A stretch of DNA of 64,000 bases from Mesorhizobium sp. 113-3-3 (GTDB lineage Bacteria; Pseudomonadota; Alphaproteobacteria; Rhizobiales; Rhizobiaceae), in the NCBI RefSeq assembly GCF_016756495.1, contig NZ_AP023245.1, positions 1-64,000 of the forward strand. The letters run 5' to 3'. How positions within the stretch are numbered: position 1 is the stretch's first letter; each line of letters begins with the position of its first letter. Below are positions 1-9,361 of this stretch, in pieces. The notes under the pieces were generated by a model, which was not told the origin of the DNA, made no database searches, and worked only from the letters and a program-made list of their open reading frames with translations. The position numbers and the translations under genes were made by a program.

Positions 1-960
1 ATGGCCTATCCCTTCTTCTCGCTTTCCAAATCCAGGCGCATCGCGCCGATCGACTTTCGCGCCGGCGATATCGCGATCCGCGTCGAAGCGATGCCCGACC
101 ACGGCATGGCGACGATCTGGGATGCCGATATCCTGATCTGGGCCGCGAGCCAGATCGTCAACGCGCGGGACGCCGGATTGCGCACGTCGCGCCTGATGGC
201 TGCGACACCATACGAAATGCTCACCTTCGTCGGCCGCGGTGTCTCGAAGCGAGACTATTCGCGCCTCAAGGCGGCGCTCGACCGCCTGCAGTCGACAAGC
301 GTCGTCACCTCCATTCGCCAACCCGTCGAAGGCCGGCGCCATCGCTTCTCGTGGATCAATGAATGGCAGGAGCGCTTCGATCGAGACGGCCGCCCGCTTG
401 GCGTCGAGTTGATCCTGCCCGATTGGTTCTACCGCGCCGTAATGGACGATGCGCTCATCCTGACGATTGACCGAGCCTATTTCGGGCTGACGGGCGGCCT
501 CGATCGGTGGCTCTACCGGCTTGTGCGCAAGCATGGCGGACGCCAGCGCGCCGGTTGGCGTTTCGACATCCGGCACCTGCATCAGAAGTCCGGCAGCCTC
601 TCGCCGCTCAAGCGCTTTGCCTTCGAGCTGCGTGACATCGTGCGCCGCCAACCCTTGCCGGGATATCTGCTCTTCACGGAGGTCGAAGCCAGCGGCCGTG
701 TGCTGTTGGCTTTCGAACCGGCGCCCGCGTCGGTGGACAGGATCGTGCCACCGGGAACCCGAACTATCGTGCCATCGGGAACCCCATCCTCGTGCTTTCG
801 GGAACCGCGATCGGCCTTAAGGGACGGGCCCGCAACGGAAAATCGCCCTCTTAACTTAGAGTCTAACTCTCAATCTAACAGTCTTGCGCGCAAGCCGCGG
901 ATTGGCGGTGGCGAACAGAAGCGGCGGTGCGTTGGCCGGCGCGAGGGAGACGACACATGA
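1..960 (+). CDS. Replication initiator protein A (RepA/RPA family), 5' end cut by the window edge
   Basis: The 319-residue reading frame is open from the first base of the window. It matches the alphaproteobacterial RepA-like replication initiator family that begins many conjugative modules of this type. The visible start MAYPFFSLSK falls where family members already have about 30 residues upstream, so the true N-terminus probably lies outside the window. The middle (about residues 40-230) is the conserved initiator domain; the last 80 residues are low-complexity. Its stop overlaps the next start by 4 bases (ATGA), so translation is probably coupled. The role in plasmid or excised-ICE replication is inferred from family only. 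Confidence 0.8.
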   Translation: MAYPFFSLSKSRRIAPIDFRAGDIAIRVEAMPDHGMATIWDADILIWAASQIVNARDAGLRTSRLMAATPYEMLTFVGRGVSKRDYSRLKAALDRLQSTSVVTSIRQPVEGRRHRFSWINEWQERFDRDGRPLGVELILPDWFYRAVMDDALILTIDRAYFGLTGGLDRWLYRLVRKHGGRQRAGWRFDIRHLHQKSGSLSPLKRFAFELRDIVRRQPLPGYLLFTEVEASGRVLLAFEPAPASVDRIVPPGTRTIVPSGTPSSCFREPRSALRDGPATENRPLNLESNSQSNSLARKPRIGGGEQKRRCVGRREGDDT

Positions 961-1448
961 CGTCGTCTGCCCAATCCACGCCGCGCGGCGACCTCACGAC
1001 GGTCGAGCTGATCTGGATCGAGAAGCGGATCGAGCATCGCATCCGCTTCGGGCGTGTTGCCCGTGAGAGGATCATCGACAAGCGGCGCCGCGTCCTCGGA
1101 TTTGCGCCGGGCAATGTTTTTGCCTTCGTGCGCTGGGCGGCGAATGACTTTGGCACTGTCGTTTCACGCATCGACATCGTGCGCGCGGTGTTGCCCGCTG
1201 AGCCTTATCAGACGCTGCCTTACATCCGGCCAGGCGGCCAGATCCTGCTCAAGATCGCCGGCTGGGACAAGGTTGAGCAGGTTCTCCAACGGATCGATGC
1301 GATCGAGGCGATCGGTCTCGATCCGGCCGAGGCCGCACCGGACTATTGGCGTCAGACCCACAACCGCCTGACTGCCGGCGCTATGCCGCGTGCCTATTCG
1401 CTCGAGCAGCACCGCGCCTTTCTGTTGCGCAAGCGGGTAACCTCATGA
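957..1448 (+). CDS. DUF2840 domain protein
   Basis: This 163-residue protein of unknown function is always found between repA and traF in modules of this type. I chose the ATG at 957 because it overlaps the repA stop by 4 bases and has GAGGGAG upstream; the frame stays open further 5' to 927. It is basic, with no signal peptide or membrane segment, and has a conserved block around FAPGNVFAFVRWAANDFGT. Its 3' end again overlaps the next start (ATGA), making a tight operon. A conjugation-linked role is inferred from context. Confidence 0.8.
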   Translation: MTSSAQSTPRGDLTTVELIWIEKRIEHRIRFGRVARERIIDKRRRVLGFAPGNVFAFVRWAANDFGTVVSRIDIVRAVLPAEPYQTLPYIRPGGQILLKIAGWDKVEQVLQRIDAIEAIGLDPAEAAPDYWRQTHNRLTAGAMPRAYSLEQHRAFLLRKRVTS

Positions 1449-1990
1449 GCCGCGCCGCATGCATGGCCACAGCCCTTGCGGCCGTCGTCGCGACGGTCGC
1501 TCCAGCTGTCATGGAGATGCCGTCGCTGCTGATGTGGAATGCATCGGCCAGCGCGCCGCTTGGGCTCTATGCGATCAGGAAAATGGCCGTTCCGACGGCT
1601 GGCGCGCTCGCTGTCCTCGCACCGCCAGACAAGGTCGCTCGGTTCGCCGCCAAGCGTGGCTACCTGCCGCTCGGCGTGCCGATGCTGAAGCACATCGAGG
1701 GGCTTCCTGGGAGCCAAGTCTGCCGCGCAGGCCGCGTCATCATGGTGAACGGACTTGCGGTGGGTGCTGCGCTGGAGCGCGACCGCAAGGGACGCGCCTT
1801 GCCTGACTGGCAGGGTTGCCGCGTCATCGCCGCCGCCGAGATCTTCGTCATGAACCGGAAGGTCGATGACAGTCTCGACGGCCGCTATTTCGGCCCGTTC
1901 CCGGCGAGCTCGATCGTCGGAGCCGCGCTGCCGCTTTGGACCGACGAGCGGGGCGATGGCCACTACACCTGGCTCGCTCCGGCGAACTGA
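1445..1990 (+). CDS. traF: TraF-type S26 signal peptidase (conjugative maturation protease)
   Basis: A 181-residue membrane-anchored serine protease of peptidase family S26. In RP4 the homologue TraF processes and cyclises the TrbC pilin. An N-terminal hydrophobic segment (about residues 5-25) is followed by the catalytic serine in SAPLGLY (Ser36) and the general-base lysine in MLKHIEGLPG (Lys82). I chose the start at 1445, overlapping the DUF2840 stop. The expected substrate, TrbC, is encoded 24 kb downstream. Function is well supported by both catalytic motifs. Confidence 0.88.
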   Translation: MSRAACMATALAAVVATVAPAVMEMPSLLMWNASASAPLGLYAIRKMAVPTAGALAVLAPPDKVARFAAKRGYLPLGVPMLKHIEGLPGSQVCRAGRVIMVNGLAVGAALERDRKGRALPDWQGCRVIAAAEIFVMNRKVDDSLDGRYFGPFPASSIVGAALPLWTDERGDGHYTWLAPAN

Positions 1991-2026
1991 AATTCAACCC
2001 AGCCAACAAGAGGGAGGAGACAATCC

Positions 2027-2356
2027 ATGGCCGAGATCGGCGTCTTCCACAAAACAGAATCGGGTTATGCCGGACGCATTCGAACGCTGCTCGTCGACGC
2101 CGAGCTGGTGCTCGTGCCGACCAAAATATCTGACGGTAAAGCGCCGGATTTTCGCATCCACATCGGCGACGGCAGCGGCCCCGAGGTCGGCGCAGCCTGG
2201 AAGGAAACCGGACAGACGGCCGGCGACTATCTGTCGTGCCGATTGGAGGATCCGCTGTTTGGCCGGCGCTTTCGCGCCGGTCTGTTCCAATCCGACGACG
2301 GCTCCTGGTCGCTGCGCTGGATCCGGCCGAAAGCGCGGCCGGAGCCTGCTCGATGA
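2027..2356 (+). CDS. DUF736 family protein
   Basis: This 109-residue protein belongs to the DUF736 family, common on alphaproteobacterial plasmids and ICEs. It opens with the family signature [18 protein letters not shown] and ends in a W-rich strand (WSLRWIRPK). It has a strong Shine-Dalgarno (GGGAGGAG) before ATG 2027. Its stop overlaps the transglycosylase start by 4 bases. The biochemical role is unknown; the conserved position inside the transfer operon suggests an accessory function. Confidence 0.85.
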   Translation: MAEIGVFHKTESGYAGRIRTLLVDAELVLVPTKISDGKAPDFRIHIGDGSGPEVGAAWKETGQTAGDYLSCRLEDPLFGRRFRAGLFQSDDGSWSLRWIRPKARPEPAR

Positions 2357-3129
2357 GTGGGCCATCGGCGCCGAAACGTGCGGACGGAAGCCGACCCGTC
2401 AGTCGGTTGCCTGGTCGGCGTGAAGCACTCTGCCTTATCGCTGGCATGCTGATGGTCTGTCACGCAATGACGGGGGCGCTGGCACAGTCCGCGCCGGCCC
2501 CGCGCAAATCCGCGGAGGATCCTTATGCAGCACCTATCGCCGAGGCGTCGCATCGCTTCCGCGTTCCCGAGCGCTGGATACGGGCAATCATGCGCCTCGA
2601 AAGCGCTCGCGATCCGCGCGCCGTGTCGCGAAAGGGGGCCGTGGGCCTGATGCAGATCATGCCCGCAACCTTTGCCGAGCTGCGCCTTCGCCACCAGCTC
2701 GGCCGAGATCCCTATGATCCGCGCGACAACATCCTTGCAGGCGCCGCTTATCTTCGCGCGCTCTATGATCGATACGGTTCACCGGGCTTTCTGGCCGCCT
2801 ACAATGCCGGGCCAGGGCGTTACGAAGCCTCCTTGAAGGGGCGTCCGCTGCCGGCCGAGACCCGGGCCTATGTTGCGACGCTCCGCCCTTTCTGGGGCGG
2901 CGGTGATGCACCCGGCGCGCTCACCGCCGATTATGCCAAGGCCGTCGCCTGGAAGGCCGCGCCGCTATTCATAGTGCCGTCCGGGTCCCTTGCCGCTTCC
3001 GGTCTTCCGTCCGGCGAAGACGCCTCCGTCGAGCTTTCGTCTTCACCATTGGCGCGCAAACTTTTCGCGGCCGGCTCGCAGCCGCGCCAGCTGTTCACCT
3101 GGTCCGACGTCCGGACATCGCAGCGATGA
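2353..3129 (+). CDS. VirB1-like lytic transglycosylase
   Basis: A 258-residue periplasmic muramidase that would open peptidoglycan locally for the transfer channel. A hydrophobic export signal lies at about residues 25-45, ending near ALAQSA. The SLT domain (about 58-155) carries the catalytic glutamate in IMRLESA, the GLMQIMPAT block and the NILAGAAYL and [11 protein letters not shown] motifs. The ATG at 2353 overlaps the DUF736 stop. It is the last gene before the candidate oriT region. The C-terminal 80 residues look unstructured. Confidence 0.88.
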   Translation: MSGPSAPKRADGSRPVSRLPGRREALCLIAGMLMVCHAMTGALAQSAPAPRKSAEDPYAAPIAEASHRFRVPERWIRAIMRLESARDPRAVSRKGAVGLMQIMPATFAELRLRHQLGRDPYDPRDNILAGAAYLRALYDRYGSPGFLAAYNAGPGRYEASLKGRPLPAETRAYVATLRPFWGGGDAPGALTADYAKAVAWKAAPLFIVPSGSLAASGLPSGEDASVELSSSPLARKLFAAGSQPRQLFTWSDVRTSQR

Positions 3130-3372
3130 CGAAGTCTCCGTCAGATCGCCCCCTGGCGTCTCGTTTGACGTCGCAGCCAATGAGGCGCGCAGAGCACAGG
3201 GCAACAACCGAGGGATGGCAGGATAAAAGCGCGCACATTGCGCGGTGGTCGGGTGGTTGTTCTTGCTTGATTTTCTGGCGCGTTCCGCACATTGCCGGCC
3301 ACCGGCGCAATGTGTATCAAGCAGCCAACATATTGTATTTGTTTTTCTTTTTCCACATTGCGGTGCCGCGCC
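3130..3372 (+). other. oriT: Candidate origin of transfer (oriT) and relaxase upstream region
   Basis: This is the only sizeable gap in the first 7.5 kb and lies directly upstream of the relaxase. Read on the minus strand, 3225 down to 3218 is TATCCTGC, which matches the IncP/RP4-type nic consensus (YATCCTG, cut, Y). Four copies of CACATTGC lie beside it: 3234-3241, 3288-3295, an inverted copy at 3307-3314, and 3354-3361. The second and third form a hairpin. The stretch 3330-3355 is T-rich. Designation as oriT is inference from motif and position. Confidence 0.6.
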
Positions 3373-5112
3373 ATGGCCGATGAGCGCGAGTTTCGCCTTC
3401 GACCCGGGCGCATCCGCTCCACGCGCGCCCAGCAGGCCCGACCCTTCATCGCACAGGTGTTGGCCGCGGCGAAAAAGGCCGGCGGCGGTATTTCGCGCTC
3501 GGGTCGGATTGTACAAGCAGGCCGCTCCCGCTTTGGTCACGGTCAGCGCGCCAGCATCCAGGCCAACCGCCTCATCACCTCGCGGACGCGCGGTGCCATC
3601 GTCAAGGCGCGAGTCGTCCGTCATTCCGCGCGCGCCGCTCCACTTGGCACCCACCTCAACTATCTGCGCCGCGAAGGCGTCAGCCGGGACGGGGGGAAGG
3701 GGCATCTGTTCGGGCCGGGGACGGAGAATGCCGATGGCGCGGATTTCGCCGCGCGCGCCCAGTACGATCGTCACCATTTCCGCTTCATCGTCTCGCCGGA
3801 CGACGCTCTCGAAATGGCGGACCTCAATGCCTTCACCCGCGATCTCGTGGGGCAGATGGAGAAGGACCTCGACACGCGGCTCGACTGGGTGGCGGTCGAT
3901 CACTGGAACACCGAGCATCCCCACATTCACCTGATCGTGCGTGGGGTTCGCGACGATGGCCAGGATCTGGTCATCGCGCGTGACTACATCAAGGAAGGCA
4001 TGCGCGACCGGGCTCGCGATCTGGTGACCCAGGAACTGGGTCCGCGCACCGATCTCGATATCCGCCACAGGCTCGAAAGCCAGATCCAGTCCGAGCGGTG
4101 GACGCAACTCGATCGGCAGTTGCTTCGCGACAGCCGTGACAGCGGGATCATCGATCTCGCGCCATCTAGCCTAAGGCAACCGGACGAGTATCACGCTTTG
4201 AAAATCGGTCGCCTGCGCAAGCTCGAGACCCTTGGGCTTGCCCAACAGGCCGGGCCTGGCCAATGGGCAATCGACGAACGGGCCGAAGCAACACTGCGCG
4301 CGCTTGGCGAGCGCGGCGACATCATCAAGCGCATCCACCGCGCGATGAGTGCGGCTGGCATCGAGCGTGGCTCAGCCAATTATGTCCTGGCCGCGGAAAG
4401 CCTGGAGACGCCGGTTATCGGCCGGCTGGTCGATCGTGGGCTCGATGACGAACTGATCGGCACGGCCTATGCCGTGGTCGACGGCGTCGACGGGCGCACC
4501 CATCACATCAAGCTCTCCGATCTGGAGGCGGCTGGCGACGGCGCGCCGGGATCGATTGTCGAGCTGCGAAAATTCGATGATGCGGGCGGTCAAGGCCGGG
4601 CCGCACTCGCCGTGCGCTCCGACCTTGGAGTGGATCAGCAGATTACGGCATCGGGTGCGACCTGGCTCGACCGTCAGGCAATCGCGCGCGAACCGGCCGC
4701 CCTGGCCGAGGCCGGCTTCGGCGCCGAGGTTCGCGACGCCCTCGACCGGCGCGCCGAACATCTTGTCAAACAGGGGCTCGCGGAGCGGCAAGGCAGACGC
4801 ATCATCTTCACCCGAAGCCTGCTCGATACACTGCGGCGGGCGGAACTGGGGATACTTGGCGACAGGCTGGCGGCCGACACTGGTCAGACGTTCAAGCGCG
4901 CCACCAGCGGAGAGTTTGTCGCCGGCGCCTATCGCCAGCGCTTGTCACTCGCCTCCGGCCGTTTCGCCATGATCGACGATGGGCTGGGCTTCCAGCTGGT
5001 CCCCTGGACGCCCTCACTTGAAAAGCATCTTGGCCAGCACGTTTCCGGCGTCGTGCGTGGCGATGGCGGCATCGACTGGAGTTTCGGCCGCAAGAAGGGG
5101 CTCGGCCTGTGA
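3373..5112 (+). CDS. rlxS: Relaxase, RlxS/DUF3363 family (VirD2-like)
   Basis: A 579-residue relaxase that would nick oriT and pilot the transferred strand. The metal-binding three-histidine motif is DHWNTEHPHIHLIVRG (His182, His184, His186); a likely nucleophilic tyrosine is Tyr97 in HLNYLRREGV. The C-terminal half (from about residue 230) matches DUF3363. The frame is open to 3292, but ATG 3373 begins the recognisable basic N-terminus and leaves the upstream region free for oriT. traG follows after 22 bases. The symbol is used by analogy to the Mesorhizobium ICE relaxase. Confidence 0.85.
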   Translation: MADEREFRLRPGRIRSTRAQQARPFIAQVLAAAKKAGGGISRSGRIVQAGRSRFGHGQRASIQANRLITSRTRGAIVKARVVRHSARAAPLGTHLNYLRREGVSRDGGKGHLFGPGTENADGADFAARAQYDRHHFRFIVSPDDALEMADLNAFTRDLVGQMEKDLDTRLDWVAVDHWNTEHPHIHLIVRGVRDDGQDLVIARDYIKEGMRDRARDLVTQELGPRTDLDIRHRLESQIQSERWTQLDRQLLRDSRDSGIIDLAPSSLRQPDEYHALKIGRLRKLETLGLAQQAGPGQWAIDERAEATLRALGERGDIIKRIHRAMSAAGIERGSANYVLAAESLETPVIGRLVDRGLDDELIGTAYAVVDGVDGRTHHIKLSDLEAAGDGAPGSIVELRKFDDAGGQGRAALAVRSDLGVDQQITASGATWLDRQAIAREPAALAEAGFGAEVRDALDRRAEHLVKQGLAERQGRRIIFTRSLLDTLRRAELGILGDRLAADTGQTFKRATSGEFVAGAYRQRLSLASGRFAMIDDGLGFQLVPWTPSLEKHLGQHVSGVVRGDGGIDWSFGRKKGLGL

Positions 5113-5134
5113 AACCAGATGAAAGGCACACGTC

Positions 5135-7123
5135 ATGTCCGCCACGAAAATCCTGTGGGGCCAGATCCTAACGGTCTTCCTGATCGTCCTCTTGACGACC
5201 TGGGCGGCAACGCAATGGACCGCCTGTAAACTCGGTTTCCAGGCCGGGCTTGGTCCACCCTGGTTCGAGATCGCTGGGCTGCCCGTTTACTATCCGCCCG
5301 CTTTATTCTGGTGGTGGTATTTCTACGACGCCTACGCCTCGTCTATCTTCGTCGAAGGCGGCTTGATCGCCGTGTCCGGTGGCTTCCTCTCGATCATCGT
5401 TGCCATCGGCATGTCGGTTTGGCGGGCGCGCGAAGCCAAGACTGTCCAGACCTACGGGTCGGCGCGCTGGGCCCTAAAGCGAGAGGTGGAGGCTGCGGGC
5501 CTGATCGATAACGACGGTGTGGTACTCGGGCGTTACGATCGCCATTATCTGCGCCACGATGGGCCAGAGCACGTGTTGTGCTTCGCCCCGACCCGGTCCG
5601 GCAAGGGCGTCGGCCTGGTGGTCCCTTCGCTTTTGACCTGGCCGGGCTCGGCGATCGTCCACGACATCAAGGGCGAGAACTGGCAGCTCACCGCAGGCTT
5701 TCGCGCTCTGCACGGTCGCGTGCTGCTTTTCGATCCGACCAATTCGAGATCGTCAGCCTACAATCCGCTTCTGGAAGTCCGTCGTGGCGAATGGGAGGTC
5801 CGCGACGTCCAGAACATCGCCGACATTCTCGTCGATCCGGAAGGGAGCCTGGAGAAGCGCAACCATTGGGAGAAGACCAGCCACGCGCTGCTGGTCGGCG
5901 CGATCCTCCACGTTCTCTACGCCGAGCAGGACAAGACGCTCGCCGGCGTCGCGGCCTTTCTTTCCGATCCGAAGCGCCCGATAGAATCGACGCTTGCCGC
6001 GATGATGAAGACCGCGCATCTCGGTGAGGCCGGCCCGCATCCGGTCATCGCCAGTGCGGCGCGCGAGCTGCTCAACAAATCCGACAATGAACGCTCAGGC
6101 GTGCTGTCCACCGCGATGTCCTTCCTCGGTCTCTACCGCGATCCGGTTGTCGCCGGCGTGACACGGCGCTGCGACTGGCGAATTTGCGACATCGTCGGGG
6201 GGAGGCAACCAGCAACGCTCTATCTCGTCGTGCCGCCTTCGGACATCAACCGGACCAAACCGCTTATCCGCCTCATCCTCAATCAAATCGGTCGCCGCCT
6301 CACCGAGGACCTGCCTACCAAGACAACCCGCCACCGGTTGCTTCTGATGTTGGACGAGTTCCCGGCGCTGGGCCGCCTCGATTTCTTCGAGAGCGCATTG
6401 GCGTTCATGGCGGGCTATGGCCTGAAAAGCTTTCTCATCGCGCAGTCGCTCAACCAGATCGAGAAGGCCTACGGTCCCAACAACTCGGTCCTCGACAATT
6501 GTCATGTCCGCGTCAGCTTCGCCACGAACGACGAGAGGACTGCCAAGCGGGTCTCGGACGCACTCGGCACGGCAACCGAAATGCGGGCGATGAAGAACTA
6601 TGCCGGTCACCGGCTCTCGCCCTGGCTCGGGCATCTCATGGTGTCGCGACAAGAGACGGCGCGGCAGTTGCTCACTCCTGGCGAGATCATGCAGCTTCCG
6701 CCGACCGACGAGATCGTCATGGTGGCGGGGTTGCCGCCAATCAGAGCCAAGAAGGCCCGATATTACGAGGACACCAGTTTTAAGGAGCGCGTGTTGCCGC
6801 CACCCGAACTGGCGCGGTCCGGAGAAGCCGAGCCTGACGACTGGAGCCAGTTGCCGGTCCTGGCTCACTCTGAGGCGACGCAAGCTTCCGGCATGCTGCA
6901 GCAGGACGATGGTGATCCAACGGGGTCGGAGCGCCGCCTGCAGGCCGAACTCAATCTGGCGCAAGCCGTCGAGAAAGCGGCGCCGATCGAAAACGAATTC
7001 GATATGGGGCCGGACGACGATGGCGACGACGATGATGCCATCCGCAACCGGCGCCTGGCGCGCCTCATGCAGGGCGTTGCGCGACAGACTTCCCTCGACC
7101 CCGATGACGGCATGGAGTTGTAG
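5135..7123 (+). CDS. traG: TraG/VirD4 type IV coupling protein
   Basis: A 662-residue inner-membrane ATPase that links the relaxosome to the mating channel. Two N-terminal hydrophobic segments lie at about residues 8-28 and 75-95. Walker A is APTRSGKG (about 151-158), followed by KGENW. Walker B is LLLMLDEFPALGR at about 400. The tail is acidic (GPDDDGDDDDA). It is downstream of the relaxase and upstream of copG in the same operon. A degenerate duplicate of part of it lies at 9745-10035. Confidence 0.93.
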   Translation: MSATKILWGQILTVFLIVLLTTWAATQWTACKLGFQAGLGPPWFEIAGLPVYYPPALFWWWYFYDAYASSIFVEGGLIAVSGGFLSIIVAIGMSVWRAREAKTVQTYGSARWALKREVEAAGLIDNDGVVLGRYDRHYLRHDGPEHVLCFAPTRSGKGVGLVVPSLLTWPGSAIVHDIKGENWQLTAGFRALHGRVLLFDPTNSRSSAYNPLLEVRRGEWEVRDVQNIADILVDPEGSLEKRNHWEKTSHALLVGAILHVLYAEQDKTLAGVAAFLSDPKRPIESTLAAMMKTAHLGEAGPHPVIASAARELLNKSDNERSGVLSTAMSFLGLYRDPVVAGVTRRCDWRICDIVGGRQPATLYLVVPPSDINRTKPLIRLILNQIGRRLTEDLPTKTTRHRLLLMLDEFPALGRLDFFESALAFMAGYGLKSFLIAQSLNQIEKAYGPNNSVLDNCHVRVSFATNDERTAKRVSDALGTATEMRAMKNYAGHRLSPWLGHLMVSRQETARQLLTPGEIMQLPPTDEIVMVAGLPPIRAKKARYYEDTSFKERVLPPPELARSGEAEPDDWSQLPVLAHSEATQASGMLQQDDGDPTGSERRLQAELNLAQAVEKAAPIENEFDMGPDDDGDDDDAIRNRRLARLMQGVARQTSLDPDDGMEL

Positions 7124-7128
7124 GCGCC

Positions 7129-7572
7129 ATGACGGCTCGCAAAAAGAAGGCGCAGATTTCCGTCTATCTCGACCAGGCCATCATGACGATGCTTGGCGAT
7201 TATGCGGCGCGGCGCGGTCAGCCCCAATCCATGATTGCAGAAGCAGCACTCGCTTCCTTCCTGTCGCCGGATGCGGATGCACGCCGCGAGGCCGCTATCG
7301 CCAAGCGCCTCGACCAGGTCGATCGGCGCCTGGCCAGGCAGGAGCGCGATATCGGCATTGCGGTCGAGACACTGGCGGTGTTTGTCCGCTTCTGGCTCGC
7401 GACAACGCCGGCGTTGCCCGAGCCCGCCGCCCAGGCCGCGCGCGCCAAGGCGGCCGAACGCTACGAAGCCTTCGTGACGGCCCTGGGCAGACGCCTGGCG
7501 AAGGGGCCGAAACTGCGACAGGAGATTTCCGAGGATATCAATCCGATGGACAACAGCGAAAACCCACCCTGA
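7129..7572 (+). CDS. CopG-family ribbon-helix-helix protein of the transfer operon
   Basis: A 147-residue protein with an N-terminal ribbon-helix-helix domain (about residues 6-45, KKAQISVYLDQAIMTMLGDYAARRG) and a helical remainder. It follows traG by 5 bases. In related elements a gene of this type sits immediately before trbB; here trbB is 17 kb away, so the block 7573-24909 looks inserted. A repressor or relaxosome accessory role is possible; neither is shown by the sequence. Confidence 0.8.
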   Translation: MTARKKKAQISVYLDQAIMTMLGDYAARRGQPQSMIAEAALASFLSPDADARREAAIAKRLDQVDRRLARQERDIGIAVETLAVFVRFWLATTPALPEPAAQAARAKAAERYEAFVTALGRRLAKGPKLRQEISEDINPMDNSENPP

Positions 7573-7759
7573 CGGATTGCAGGGCCGATAAACGGCTGGC
7601 TTGGAGCATGATGGCCATGTTCATCATGATGATGGGTATACTCGACGCCCCTGGCGGTCACGCGACGACAAAGTTGACGTACCAATGACGACCGATGATG
7701 ATCAGCCGCGGCAACAGGATGAGCGAGCAAGTCCCGGCAGCCGGTTCGTCGCACCTTGA

Positions 7760-9085
7760 TCAATCGATGGCATCAGCCTTGTGATCGGTGAGAAGAGCCG
7801 CCCGCTTGCCGATAGCCGACTTGACTGAGTCGATAAGCTGCTCAGGAAAGCCACGGGGCAGCGAGACGATCACTTCGTCGGCCTGCTTCTCCACGTTTTC
7901 AGCAATGTCATCGAAAATTCTGCGCATGACAGGGGTACCCACACCGGCAATGTCAGCGGTCTGCAGGAAGTGGTGTGGCATGATGTCAGGTACCGAATAG
8001 TGTCTGTTCCTGCCGACCGACATTGCCAATTTGAATTTTTTGCGAGGGATCTGCCCGGTATCAAGGCTGGGCTGCGCGGTCAGCACGTCGTAAAGGGGCG
8101 TCATGCGGAATCGTCCCCCAGGGCTCAGAAAAATACTGAAATTCTTGGCGTGGCCGTCGGTCGCGCCAATCAGCCAGAACAAGACGCAGGTGCGCAAGAA
8201 GGTGGCGATGTCTTCATCAGGCGTATCGCTGCCCTTCAGGAGGTCGATAATCTCTCGCATCCCGGGACCGCCATCGGACTGGTACTTGCGCGTCGGCGGC
8301 ACCGACAGCGCTTGACAGATATCTTCCTGCGGCAGGCGCAGGAGGCGGCCGTCGCGGGCCCACAGCCGGTCGAAGCGTTCCACGATCAGCGTGCGGCGCG
8401 TTCCGAAGTCGGCGATCTCGGCTTGGGCGGCGGGAACGCCAAACGCTTGCAGCAGCTTAAGGCACAGATACTCGTTCTCGACGCTGTTGGAGAGATCGAC
8501 GCCGTTCGGCAGCCGGCCGATCTGCGGCTTCAGGATATGGGTGGTCGCTGCCGTGCCGATCGGTTTGAACCAGCCTCCGTCCTTGCGCAGCAGCGCGGTC
8601 TTTTCCTGCGCGCCGGCAATCGAGATGCGAAAGTCCTTATCCTCGCCGAGGCCCAGCGGAGCGGCAGCAAGGTTCTCGATTATCCCGGCGACGTCCTCGT
8701 TGCTGACCGGCTTGCCTTCGACATTGCCGGGGGGGCCTGGATTCGTGCCATCGGGCAGGAATTGCAACGCGCCGACGCAGTCATGGCCGAGCGCAGCCAG
8801 CATGCTGTAGGCGTCGGTGCCGTCGGCGCCGACCCGTTCGGCAACACGCCTGCGTATGGCGTCATTGTCGGGAAGCAGGTTGTCGAAGACGTTGGTCACT
8901 GGCGTGCCGATATAGCGGTCTTCGCGTAAGGGAAGCGAGAGTGAGATCGGGAAGGTACCGCGCCAGTCCAGCCATTCGCGAGCGTACTGGAAGTCGATGG
9001 CGCCCGTCGATTCCCTGCGCAGGATGCCCACCAGGCGCCCGTTCAGAAAGACATTCAGGGGGATGTGAACCCGGCGCCGTGCCAT
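7760..9085 (-). CDS. hipA: HipA-family serine/threonine kinase toxin
   Basis: A 441-residue HipA-type toxin. Characterised HipA kinases phosphorylate aminoacyl-tRNA synthetases and cause growth arrest. An N-terminal HipA_N domain (about 5-110) is followed by the kinase core with GAQEKTALL (about 160) and the catalytic loop GATDGHAKNFSIFL (about 310, with the catalytic Asp and the metal-binding Asn). Its start overlaps the hipB stop by one base (TGATG), so the two are co-translated. It is divergent from nothing on its 3' side and faces copG tail to tail. Confidence 0.9.
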   Translation of the reverse strand: MARRRVHIPLNVFLNGRLVGILRRESTGAIDFQYAREWLDWRGTFPISLSLPLREDRYIGTPVTNVFDNLLPDNDAIRRRVAERVGADGTDAYSMLAALGHDCVGALQFLPDGTNPGPPGNVEGKPVSNEDVAGIIENLAAAPLGLGEDKDFRISIAGAQEKTALLRKDGGWFKPIGTAATTHILKPQIGRLPNGVDLSNSVENEYLCLKLLQAFGVPAAQAEIADFGTRRTLIVERFDRLWARDGRLLRLPQEDICQALSVPPTRKYQSDGGPGMREIIDLLKGSDTPDEDIATFLRTCVLFWLIGATDGHAKNFSIFLSPGGRFRMTPLYDVLTAQPSLDTGQIPRKKFKLAMSVGRNRHYSVPDIMPHHFLQTADIAGVGTPVMRRIFDDIAENVEKQADEVIVSLPRGFPEQLIDSVKSAIGKRAALLTDHKADAID

Positions 9086-9339
9086 CAGAACAGATCCTCG
9101 ATATCAGCAGAGCTGCCTTTGCTGCGCGCGCGCACGACGAGTTCAAGGTCGAGGGCGGAGAGGGCGGCCATCAAGGTACGGAGTTGCATCGCGGGCTCGC
9201 CGGCCTCGAGGCGGGAGACCGTACCCTGGCGTAAGTGGATCTGGTTGCCGAGCGAGCCCTGTGTGAGGCCGGCGTTCTTGCGGGCGCGGCGCAAAATGGC
9301 TCCGAGTTGTTTTTCGTTGCGAGCGATCTGGTCTGTCAT
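9085..9339 (-). CDS. hipB: HipB-family antitoxin/repressor
   Basis: An 84-residue XRE-type helix-turn-helix protein (QLGAILRRARKNAGLTQGSLGNQIHLRQGTVSRLEAG), the expected DNA-binding antitoxin of HipA. I chose ATG 9339 because GGAG sits 8 bases upstream; a longer frame to 9360 would run to the edge of the first operator. It is encoded before hipA and overlaps it by one base. It probably represses its own promoter through the four palindromes at 9362-9458. Confidence 0.88.
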   Translation of the reverse strand: MTDQIARNEKQLGAILRRARKNAGLTQGSLGNQIHLRQGTVSRLEAGEPAMQLRTLMAALSALDLELVVRARSKGSSADIEDLF

Positions 9340-9361
9340 GATGGGTCTCCACGCCTGCAAT

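Noticed and set aside
7573..7759. Met-rich small frame after copG (about 7609-7687) as a separate gene
   Set aside because: No family, no clear start signal, and the methionines come from an ATGATG-rich stretch.
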